Below are positions 42,454 through 48,765 of a DNA stretch of 64,000 nt, piece by piece. Source of the stretch: Enterobacteriaceae bacterium UBA7338 (GTDB taxonomy: Bacteria > Pseudomonadota > Gammaproteobacteria > Enterobacterales > Enterobacteriaceae). The position numbers were made by a program, and so were the translations under genes. Below the pieces are notes generated by a model. It was given only the letters and a program-made list of their open reading frames with translations, made no database searches and was not told the DNA's origin. The stretch's first letter is position 1, and the number at the start of each line of letters is the position of its first letter. The stretch is taken from assembly GCA_002480085.1 (NCBI GenBank), contig DKPJ01000011.1, positions 112,460 to 176,459 of the forward strand, given 5' to 3'.

Positions 42454-42689
42454 TCTGCGACCAGCCACATGTCGGCCTCTTCAAACATCTCTTCCAGCAT
42501 GCGGTTCAGTTTCTCTCTGTCGCTTTTGCTGGCGTCGCTGTTTAGCCCGTTGGCCTGCATCGGTTTGACCCGCACCTCGGCGTCCGGGAAGATGCGGTGA
42601 ACCCGGCGCGTCAGCTCGTCCAGGATAATTTCACGCGCGCCCGGCAGCCCGGCCACGTTTCGCTTGTCATACACTAATTCAACAAACAC
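42450..42689 (-). CDS. msgA: MsgA, DinI-like virulence/stress protein
   Basis: This 79-residue DinI-family protein nearly matches Salmonella MsgA in wording (MFVELVYDKRNV, then FPDAEVRVKPMQANGLNSD and a C-terminal LNRMLEEMFEEADMWLV). MsgA is needed for macrophage survival in Salmonella; DinI relatives modulate RecA filaments. The acidic C-terminal helix, which in DinI mimics DNA for RecA, is kept. A LexA-type box lies 18 bases upstream, so SOS induction is expected. It stands alone on the minus strand. Confidence 0.85.
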   Translation of the reverse strand: MFVELVYDKRNVAGLPGAREIILDELTRRVHRIFPDAEVRVKPMQANGLNSDASKSDREKLNRMLEEMFEEADMWLVAE

Positions 42690-42706
42690 ACACCCACCCT
42701 CGAAGC

Positions 42707-42722
42707 CTGGTTATATATACAG
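42707..42722 (-). promoter_or_regulatory. LexA (SOS) box of msgA
   Basis: CTGGTTATATATACAG fits CTG-N10-CAG with an AT-rich middle (TATATATA), as in classic LexA boxes; only one position departs from the CTGT...ACAG arms. It lies 18 bases upstream of the msgA start. Confidence 0.75.
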
Positions 42723-42844
42723 GCGTTACTATAGAAGGCTTGCCAGTCAAGGTAAAGCAAAATACGTTGCTTCCGGGTTGCGCTTTATCACGTTCATAGT
42801 TAAAGCTTTAGTGTCGGTATGACGCATGTACAGGAGCAACGTTG

Positions 42845-43372
42845 ATGAAAATTGTTTGTCTGGGATGGGGATCGCTGGTCTGGAAATCGGGTGAGCTACC
42901 CGTGGCGGGTGAGTGGCACCCTGACGGCCCGGCGCTGCCCGTTGAGTTTGCCCGCGTCAGCGACGGCGGGGAGCTGGCTACCGCTATCTGCCTTAACGCA
43001 GATCCTGTCCCGGTGCTCTGGGCGACGCTTGCCACCCACTCCCTCAGCGAGGCGTGCCAGGCGCTGCGCAAGCGGGAGGGGATCCCGGCGGAGCGGGTAG
43101 ACGGCGTTGGGTCGCTACATATCTCTCCCCAGACAACGGGCCTGCTCGCCGACTGGGCGCGATCGCGCGGCATCGATGCGCTTATCTGGACGGCGCTGCC
43201 GGCAAGAATAGACGCCGTTGAGGGTAAAATACCGACCACGGAAGCGGCTATTGCTTACCTGAGGGGACTAACGGGAGAAGAGCGCGAGCATGCAGAAAGC
43301 TATATTCAGCAGGTGCCAGAACAGATTGATACACGCTATCGGCGTGAAATCAGAGCGGCGTTAGGGTGGTAA
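42845..43372 (+). CDS. Gamma-glutamylcyclotransferase-like protein of unknown function
   Basis: This 175-residue cytoplasmic protein begins MKIVCLGWGSLVWKSG; the GWGSL motif and the following strand resemble the YGSL glutamyl-binding loop of gamma-glutamylcyclotransferase-like folds, but I cannot confirm the catalytic Glu. The middle (ALRKREGIPAERVDGVGSLH) and C-terminal helices (GLTGEEREHAESYIQQVPEQ) are unremarkable. ATG 42845 has AGGAG upstream. It stands alone between msgA and yccJ and is convergent with yccJ. Function is unknown. Confidence 0.7.
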   Translation: MKIVCLGWGSLVWKSGELPVAGEWHPDGPALPVEFARVSDGGELATAICLNADPVPVLWATLATHSLSEACQALRKREGIPAERVDGVGSLHISPQTTGLLADWARSRGIDALIWTALPARIDAVEGKIPTTEAAIAYLRGLTGEEREHAESYIQQVPEQIDTRYRREIRAALGW

Positions 43373-43413
43373 GAGCGCTACGCTCCCCCGCACGGGCGGG
43401 GGAGGCGAGGGGA

Positions 43414-43641
43414 TCAGACGTTTTTGCGTTCGATGGTTTGTTCGCCCCAGAACAGCGAATCAGCATCGGTTTTCTTAAAGGCGCGGATCAGCACTTCGTC
43501 GTTTCCCTCTTCCCAGATCTGCTCTGCCAGCTTCTCGTCGTAGTTGGCAACTTCAAAAATGGCTTCGGCAATCTCCGGCGAAGTATTACGGATACTTGCC
43601 CATTCGCCGACGTGATGAGCTTTTGCTTCCTGATTTGGCAT
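43414..43641 (-). CDS. yccJ: YccJ, small conserved protein
   Basis: This 75-residue conserved enterobacterial protein has the same length as E. coli YccJ and the same position behind wrbA. It is acidic (YDEKLAEQIWEEGNDEVLIR and FKKTDADSLFWGEQTIERKN). Function is unknown; co-transcription with wrbA, a general stress gene, suggests a stress role. It is separated from wrbA by 19 bases with an AGGAG ribosome site. A GC-rich hairpin (CTCCCCCG / CGGGGGAG) follows at 43383-43403 without a T tract. Confidence 0.9.
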   Translation of the reverse strand: MPNQEAKAHHVGEWASIRNTSPEIAEAIFEVANYDEKLAEQIWEEGNDEVLIRAFKKTDADSLFWGEQTIERKNV

Positions 43642-43660
43642 CTTACTTCTCCTGTTAGGG

Positions 43661-44257
43661 TTAACCTTTTAACTTAACGGTCAGACCAGCCACGTACTCG
43701 CCCTGATAGCGGGCAATGGTCAGCTCTTCCTCGCTGGGTTGACGAGAACCGTCGCCACCCGCAATGGTTGTCGCGCCGTAGGGCGTGCCGCCGCGAACTT
43801 CAGAGATATCGAATAGCTCTTTTGTGCCATAGCCGATCGGCACAATTACCATCCCATGATGTGCAAGCGTAGTCCATGTTGAGGTAATTGTATGCTCCTG
43901 GCCGCCGCCGGTACCGGTAGAGCTGAACACACTGGCAACTTTGCCGTAGAGGGCGCCGGATGCCCACAGGCCGCCGGTCTGGTCGAAGAAGGTTCGCATC
44001 TGTCCGGACATGTTGCCGAACCGCGTTGGCGTACCCACAATAATGGCGTCGTAGTCAGCCAGCTCCTGAGGAGTTGCAACCGGAGCCGCCTGGGTCTTAC
44101 CGCCCGATTTTTCGAACAGCTCCTGCGGCATGGTCTCGGGAACGCGCTTAACCACGACCTCCACGCCCTCTACCTTACCCGCGCCTTCTGCTACGGCCTG
44201 GGCCAGAGTCTCAATGTGCCCGTACATGGAATAATAGAGAACCAAAACTTTTGCCAT
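43661..44257 (-). CDS. wrbA: WrbA, NAD(P)H:quinone oxidoreductase
   Basis: This flavodoxin-like FMN enzyme (198 residues) reduces quinones by two electrons, limiting redox cycling; it forms tetramers in the cytoplasm. FMN-binding loops are YYSMYGHIETLAQA, the PTRFGNMSGQMRTFFDQTGG loop and SSTGTGGGQEHTI. Length equals E. coli WrbA. It heads the wrbA-yccJ operon, which is RpoS-dependent in E. coli; no promoter element was assigned here. Confidence 0.93.
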   Translation of the reverse strand: MAKVLVLYYSMYGHIETLAQAVAEGAGKVEGVEVVVKRVPETMPQELFEKSGGKTQAAPVATPQELADYDAIIVGTPTRFGNMSGQMRTFFDQTGGLWASGALYGKVASVFSSTGTGGGQEHTITSTWTTLAHHGMVIVPIGYGTKELFDISEVRGGTPYGATTIAGGDGSRQPSEEELTIARYQGEYVAGLTVKLKG

Positions 44258-44412
44258 CTTTTCACTCCTCGGTTGCCCTTACGGTGTAATTTATTGCGGT
44301 ATAGTTAAAGATATGCCGTCAGGCTGAGAGTGCAAATCGGATCGCGCCTATTTTGCAAAGGGATTAGCCGCAAAAGCTGTGAGCTAATCCCTGAATATGG
44401 AGGGGATACGCT

Positions 44413-44670
44413 TTATTGTGTCATTTTCTGTAACAAATTTACCGCATGCGCTTCTGAACGGGTTCGATATTTAATATCAATATCCAGAGAGACGTTTGAC
44501 GATAAATTAAACACCGTAGTCTGACCGTAGCACTCCATATTGCTGCTCAGGAGATCGCCAGATAATACCTTGCAGCCGCGGAGTGTGGTAGCAAGCGTAA
44601 ATTCCCCTTTTTCGTTAAGCGTACACAGGCAACCGGTATTGACGTTGTAGTGAATAATGATGCTGCACAA
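44413..44670 (-). CDS. Small cysteine-containing protein downstream of the extra LysRS gene
   Basis: This 85-residue open frame starts at TTG 44670 preceded by a perfect AGGAGG six bases away, which supports translation despite the rare start. The protein has four or five Cys (MCSIIIHYNVNTGCLCTLNE, then GCKV and MECYGQ) in a beta-rich N-terminus and a short C-terminal helix (EAHAVNLLQKM). It starts 41 bases after the stop of the lysyl-tRNA synthetase on the same strand, so it may be in the same transcript. I do not recognise the family; its function is unknown. Confidence 0.6.
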   Translation of the reverse strand: MCSIIIHYNVNTGCLCTLNEKGEFTLATTLRGCKVLSGDLLSSNMECYGQTTVFNLSSNVSLDIDIKYRTRSEAHAVNLLQKMTQ

Positions 44671-44711
44671 TTCAATCCTCCTGTTGGATGTATTTGCTAA
44701 AAAATTAGCGA

Positions 44712-46220
44712 CTATTTTATCGGACGCAGCGCCGGAAAGAGGATCACATCGCGAATAGAGGCGGCGTTAGTAAACAGCATCACCATGCGATCGATACCGA
44801 TACCTAACCCGGCGGTGGGGGGTAACCCATGCTCAAGGGCTGTCACGTAGTCCTCATCGTAGAACATCGCCTCTTCATCCCCGGCCTCTTTGGCAACCAC
44901 CTGCTCTCTAAAGCGCTCGGCCTGATCCTCGGCATCGTTAAGCTCGGAGAAGCCATTGCCAATCTCTCTGCCGCCAATGAAAAACTCAAAGCGATCGGTG
45001 ATGTCCGGGTTAGCATCGTTTCTGCGTGCCAGCGGGGAGACCTCCGCCGGGTACTCAGTAATAAACGTGGGCTGAATCAGCTGCTTTTCGGCGACGGCAT
45101 CAAAGAGTTCGGTAATCACGCGGCCATAGCCCCAGCCTGCTTCAACCGTGATCCCCAGGCGGTCGGCGAGACGCAGCGCCGCATCCGGCGTCGCCAGATC
45201 CGCAGGCACAAGGCCATCGCCATAGCGGAGGATCGCCTCGGTCATGGTCAGGCGAGCAAAGGGCTGAGCGAAATCAAACGTCCAGTCGCCATACTGTACG
45301 GTCGTGGTTCCCAGCACCGTCTCGGCAACGTGCCGGAAGAGCGCCTCGGTAAAGGCAATCAGGTCGTTGTAGTCGGCATAGGCCTCATACATCTCCATCA
45401 TGGTAAATTCAGGATTATGGCGAACGGAGATCCCCTCGTTGCGAAAATTGCGGTTGATTTCGAACACCTTCTCGAAGCCGCCGACCACCAGCCTTTTCAG
45501 ATACAGCTCAGGGGAAATACGCAGGTACATCTGCTGGTCAAGGGCATGATGGTGGGTGATAAAAGGCCTGGCCGATGCGCCGCCGGGGAGGGTCTGCATC
45601 ATCGGCGTCTCTACCTCTAAGAAGCTGCGCGCCTGCATAAACGTGCGGATAGCGCTAAGAATCTTAGAGCGCGTGATAAAAGTACGGCGTGCGCCGTCGT
45701 TGACGATCAGGTCCAGATAGCGCTGCCGGTAGCGCATCTCCCGATCCGCTAAGCCGTGAAACTTATCCGGTAGTGGCCGCAGGGCTTTGGTCAGCGGTGC
45801 GATCCGGCTGGCGTGCAGAGTCAGCTCGCCGGTTTGGGTTTTAAACAGCGTACCCTCCACGCCAATAATATCGCCCAGATCGCAGCGTTTGATGTGCTGC
45901 TGGTAGAGGTCCTCGCCCAGGGAGGATTGGGCGGCATAGACCTGAATTTTCCCGCCGCAGTCCTGCAGAACAAGGAAGGCGGCTTTGCCCATGATCCGGC
46001 GCGACATCACACGACCGGCTATGGCGACCTGAACATTTTCGGCCTGAAGCGTTGCGGCCTCACAATCTGCATAGCGTGCACAGAGGCAATCGGCGGTACT
46101 GTTCCGGCGAAAATCATTGGGAAAAGCGACGCCCTCCTTGCGGAGCTGCGCCAGTTTCTCGCGCCGCACGTCCCGCTCACTCGTTAACTCCTGCTCAAAC
46201 ACTGCTCTCTCTTCGCTCAT
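44712..46220 (-). CDS. lysS: Lysyl-tRNA synthetase, class II, additional divergent copy (LysS/LysU family)
   Basis: This class IIb lysyl-tRNA synthetase (502 residues) charges tRNA-Lys or makes dinucleotide alarmones. The N-terminal OB anticodon-binding domain spans about 60-150 (VQVAIAGRVMSRRIMGKAAF); catalytic motif 2 is in FRNEGISVRHNPEFTMMEMY and motif 3 in GLGIGIDRMVMLF. It is complete, but the first 120 residues differ notably from E. coli LysS and LysU, so it is probably a paralogue of a housekeeping copy elsewhere. In E. coli lysU lies beside cadBA; here it again neighbours a lysine decarboxylase, separated by two phage-type regulators. Confidence 0.85.
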   Translation of the reverse strand: MSEERAVFEQELTSERDVRREKLAQLRKEGVAFPNDFRRNSTADCLCARYADCEAATLQAENVQVAIAGRVMSRRIMGKAAFLVLQDCGGKIQVYAAQSSLGEDLYQQHIKRCDLGDIIGVEGTLFKTQTGELTLHASRIAPLTKALRPLPDKFHGLADREMRYRQRYLDLIVNDGARRTFITRSKILSAIRTFMQARSFLEVETPMMQTLPGGASARPFITHHHALDQQMYLRISPELYLKRLVVGGFEKVFEINRNFRNEGISVRHNPEFTMMEMYEAYADYNDLIAFTEALFRHVAETVLGTTTVQYGDWTFDFAQPFARLTMTEAILRYGDGLVPADLATPDAALRLADRLGITVEAGWGYGRVITELFDAVAEKQLIQPTFITEYPAEVSPLARRNDANPDITDRFEFFIGGREIGNGFSELNDAEDQAERFREQVVAKEAGDEEAMFYDEDYVTALEHGLPPTAGLGIGIDRMVMLFTNAASIRDVILFPALRPIK

Positions 46221-46300
46221 AGCCGCTCCTGGTGTATCGCTGTTTTCACAACAATCTACGGCCGGGCAGCAGGTAAAAGCAAGCGTTTTTCTCTACAATG

Positions 46301-46315
46301 AGATCAAAATGATCT
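46301..46315. promoter_or_regulatory. Perfect palindrome upstream of the LysRS gene
   Basis: AGATCAAAATGATCT is a perfect inverted repeat (6-3-6) in the 128-base gap between the phage-type regulator and the LysRS gene. It could be an operator for one of the adjacent regulators. No independent support. Confidence 0.35.
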
Positions 46316-46348
46316 TAATTGGAATTAGCGAGACCGTTAATAAGCCCT

Positions 46349-46873
46349 TTATGCGTTGCGCTTGATCTTCTCAATAATCATCATCGCTTCCTGAGTAAAG
46401 CGGGCTTTTTCGCTGGTAGAGAGTGAGGCGATATGCCGCGCCAGGGGGCCAAATAGCTCGGCATGGCTCATGATCCCCTGCACGCCCTCTTTGTGAATCA
46501 CCCGCAGCAGCGCTTCGCGCTCATTGTCATCGAGTGACGAATAGACCATTGACCAGGCAAACTGCAGCGGATCGTCAACCGGTCTGGGCGTAGCGTGCCA
46601 CTTCACCTCTGTCTCATGCAGCGCTCGCGGCTTCCGGTCGCTACCGCCGTAAGCCAGCCACTCCAGGGAGACGTTCTCCCGCTCGGCAATCTTTATTGCA
46701 ACGTTGAAAGAGGGGTCGGTTCCCCGGCTAATGTAGTTATTCAGCGTGGAGTAAGGAAGCTGCCACTCATCTGCGGCGGCACGGGTGCTGCGGTTACCAA
46801 TCAGTAGCCTTAGCCTGTCCGCCAGCGTCTCCTGCCCAGCTGTACGGTATGAAATTGTCTCTTCGCCTTCCAT
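46349..46873 (-). CDS. Phage-type HTH repressor (CI/Mu c-like), S24 peptidase absent
   Basis: This 174-residue protein, starting at ATG 46873 (a GTG 23 codons upstream is possible), has a Cro/CI-like or BetR-like N-terminal HTH: LADRLRLLIGNRSTRAAADE, then WQLPYSTLNNYISRGTDPSF and VAIKIAERENVSLEWLAYGG. The LEWLAYGG ending is common in phage CI repressors. The C-terminus, LDDNEREALLRVIHKEGVQG through ARHIASLSTSEKARFTQEAM, is helical and not a LexA-type protease. It faces the Ner-like gene across a palindrome-rich gap and is upstream of the LysRS on the same strand. It looks domesticated rather than part of an intact prophage. Confidence 0.75.
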   Translation of the reverse strand: MEGEETISYRTAGQETLADRLRLLIGNRSTRAAADEWQLPYSTLNNYISRGTDPSFNVAIKIAERENVSLEWLAYGGSDRKPRALHETEVKWHATPRPVDDPLQFAWSMVYSSLDDNEREALLRVIHKEGVQGIMSHAELFGPLARHIASLSTSEKARFTQEAMMIIEKIKRNA

Positions 46874-46931
46874 TATTAGTCCATCCGCGACGGTTTTGGT
46901 AGTCTGATCTCCATAGAGACCATAAAACGAG

Positions 46932-47013
46932 TTTGTAATCACAAATTCTTCATATAACGCTTTTATTTATCTCAAAAGAGATCAATGATGCGTCCACGTT
47001 ATCACCTGGTGAT
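46932..47013. promoter_or_regulatory. Divergent control region with three palindromes between repressor and Ner-like gene
   Basis: Three inverted repeats lie in this gap: TTTGTAATCACAAA (46932-46945), the perfect ATCTCAAAAGAGAT (46969-46982) and ATCACCTGGTGAT (47001-47013, perfect around a central T and flanked by CGTT/TAACG). This density is typical of a phage-like divergent switch. Which protein binds which site is unknown. Confidence 0.5.
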
Positions 47014-47061
47014 TAACGTTCGGGATTATCCCATAGGGTTGAAGAAGAGGTTAGATGAATT

Positions 47062-47301
47062 ATGAGTAAAGTTGAAGCCACGCAGACGGACTGGTGTCGT
47101 ATCGACATTGTCGCCGCGCTTCACAAGCGCGGCTACTCAATACGGGAGCTGTCGATTCAGGCCGGTCTCAAACCGGACACCTTAAAAAACGTGCTCTCAC
47201 GTGCTTACCCAAAAGCAGAACGCATTATTGCCGACGCCATTGGCGTCGAACCTGCGCAGATCTGGCCTAGCCGATACGCCAAGCAGAAGGATACGCACTG
47301 A
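47062..47301 (+). CDS. Ner/Nlp (SfsB)-type DNA-binding regulator
   Basis: This 79-residue Ner-family protein resembles E. coli Nlp/SfsB and Mu Ner, the negative regulator of early transcription. Signature segments are DWCRIDIVAALHKRGYSIRE, SIQAGLKPDTLKNVLSRAYP and ADAIGVEPAQIWPSRY; the last is nearly diagnostic. It is divergent from the CI/c-like repressor, the same arrangement as c and ner in Mu-like phages, but no other Mu genes are present. The antiporter-decarboxylase operon follows after 134 bases on the same strand. Confidence 0.85.
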   Translation: MSKVEATQTDWCRIDIVAALHKRGYSIRELSIQAGLKPDTLKNVLSRAYPKAERIIADAIGVEPAQIWPSRYAKQKDTH

Positions 47302-47435
47302 CAAAGGCATTTACTGGCGGAATATAAAACCCCGCCGTGCCGTTAAAACTACAGCGCAGTAAAACAAAATTATTATCAACAGGGCAGTAATTAACGATTA
47401 CTGGCGATCTATTTTTATATCTGTAAGAGGGCATT

Positions 47436-48755
47436 ATGAGTCAGCCTGGAAATAAAATGGGTGTGCTCCAGCTCACCATATTAACCGCAGTTAATATGAT
47501 GGGCTCGGGGATTATCATGCTGCCGACCAAATTAGCCGAGGTCGGAACAATATCAATTCTGTCGTGGTTAGTTACGGCGTTAGGATCGTTGGCGCTGGCC
47601 TATGCTTTCTCTAAGTGTGGCCTGTTTAGCCAAAAGAGCGGCGGTATGGGAGGCTATGCGGAATATGCATTTGGTAAGTCGGGAAATTTTATTTCTAACT
47701 ATACCTACGCCATTAGCCTGTTAATTGCCAATATTGCCATTGCTATTTCTGCGGTAGGCTACGGCAGCGATTTTCTCGGTGTCGTTCTCTCCCCGGTAGG
47801 CGCCTGCCTGGCAACTATCGGCGTTATTTGGGTGACGACTATCTGTAACTTCGGTGGGGCAAAAATCACCGGTCGTATTGGCTCCGTGACCGTCTGGGGG
47901 GTGATCATTCCCGTCGTCGGCCTCAGCGTGTTTGGCTGGTTCTGGTTTAAGCCGTCGCTCTATATCAGCGCGTGGAACCCTAACAACAGCAGTTTCTTCT
48001 CGGCAGTCTCAACCTCTATTTCAATGACGCTGTGGGCGTTTTTAGGCCTGGAGTCAGCTTGTGCGAATATGGATGCGGTTGAGAACCCACAAAAGAACGT
48101 CCCGATTGCCGTATTTGGCGGCACCCTGGCCTGCGCCGTGATCTATATCCTCTCAACCAACGTCATCTCCGGCATTGTTCCTAATGCCGATCTGCTTAAC
48201 TCCACCGCACCCTTCGGCCTGGCCTATGCCAGCATATTTACCCCCTTCGTGGGTAAGGTGGTCATGCTGTTGATGACCCTGGCCTGTATCGGCTCGCTGT
48301 TGGGGTGGCAGTTTACCGTGGGCCGCGTCTTTAAATCGTCGGCGGATATCGGCTACTTCCCGCGCATATTCTCCCGCGTCACTAAAGCCGATGCCCCCGT
48401 GGTTGGCATGATTATTCTCGGCATCATTCAAACCCTGCTGGCGTTAATGACCATTAGCCCGTCACTCAATAAACAGTTTAACAGCCTGGTCAACCTGGCG
48501 GTCATTACCAACCTTATTCCCTACGTCCTCTCAATGGCCGCGCTTATTCCCATGCAGCGCCTGGCGGGGGTAACCAAATCCCAGTTCAGAATCAATGCCT
48601 GTACCGCCCTGATCGGCACCGTCTACAGCTTCTATGCCCTCTACGCATCCGGAGAAGAGGCAATGATGCTCGGCGCGCTCACCACGTTCGCAGGCTGGTC
48701 GTTCTGGGGAATTTTTATTGATAAGCAAGACAAACACACTCTGATAAATAAATAA
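47436..48755 (+). CDS. potE: PotE-like basic amino acid/polyamine antiporter
   Basis: This APC-family antiporter (439 residues, about 12 membrane segments) closely resembles E. coli PotE, the putrescine-ornithine exchanger: NMMGSGIIMLPTKLAEVGTI, KSGGMGGYAEYAFGKSGNF, MTLWAFLGLESACANMDAVE and the C-terminal YSFYALYASGEEAMMLGAL all match its wording. It is not CadB-like. Yet it is ten bases upstream of a CadA-type lysine decarboxylase, so it may exchange cadaverine for lysine here, or transport both pairs. It has its own upstream gap of 134 bases. Confidence 0.85.
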   Translation: MSQPGNKMGVLQLTILTAVNMMGSGIIMLPTKLAEVGTISILSWLVTALGSLALAYAFSKCGLFSQKSGGMGGYAEYAFGKSGNFISNYTYAISLLIANIAIAISAVGYGSDFLGVVLSPVGACLATIGVIWVTTICNFGGAKITGRIGSVTVWGVIIPVVGLSVFGWFWFKPSLYISAWNPNNSSFFSAVSTSISMTLWAFLGLESACANMDAVENPQKNVPIAVFGGTLACAVIYILSTNVISGIVPNADLLNSTAPFGLAYASIFTPFVGKVVMLLMTLACIGSLLGWQFTVGRVFKSSADIGYFPRIFSRVTKADAPVVGMIILGIIQTLLALMTISPSLNKQFNSLVNLAVITNLIPYVLSMAALIPMQRLAGVTKSQFRINACTALIGTVYSFYALYASGEEAMMLGALTTFAGWSFWGIFIDKQDKHTLINK

Positions 48756-48765
48756 GGATATTAAA

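Noticed and set aside
43383..43403. GC-rich hairpin after yccJ as terminator
   Set aside because: No T tract on either side, so intrinsic termination is not supported.
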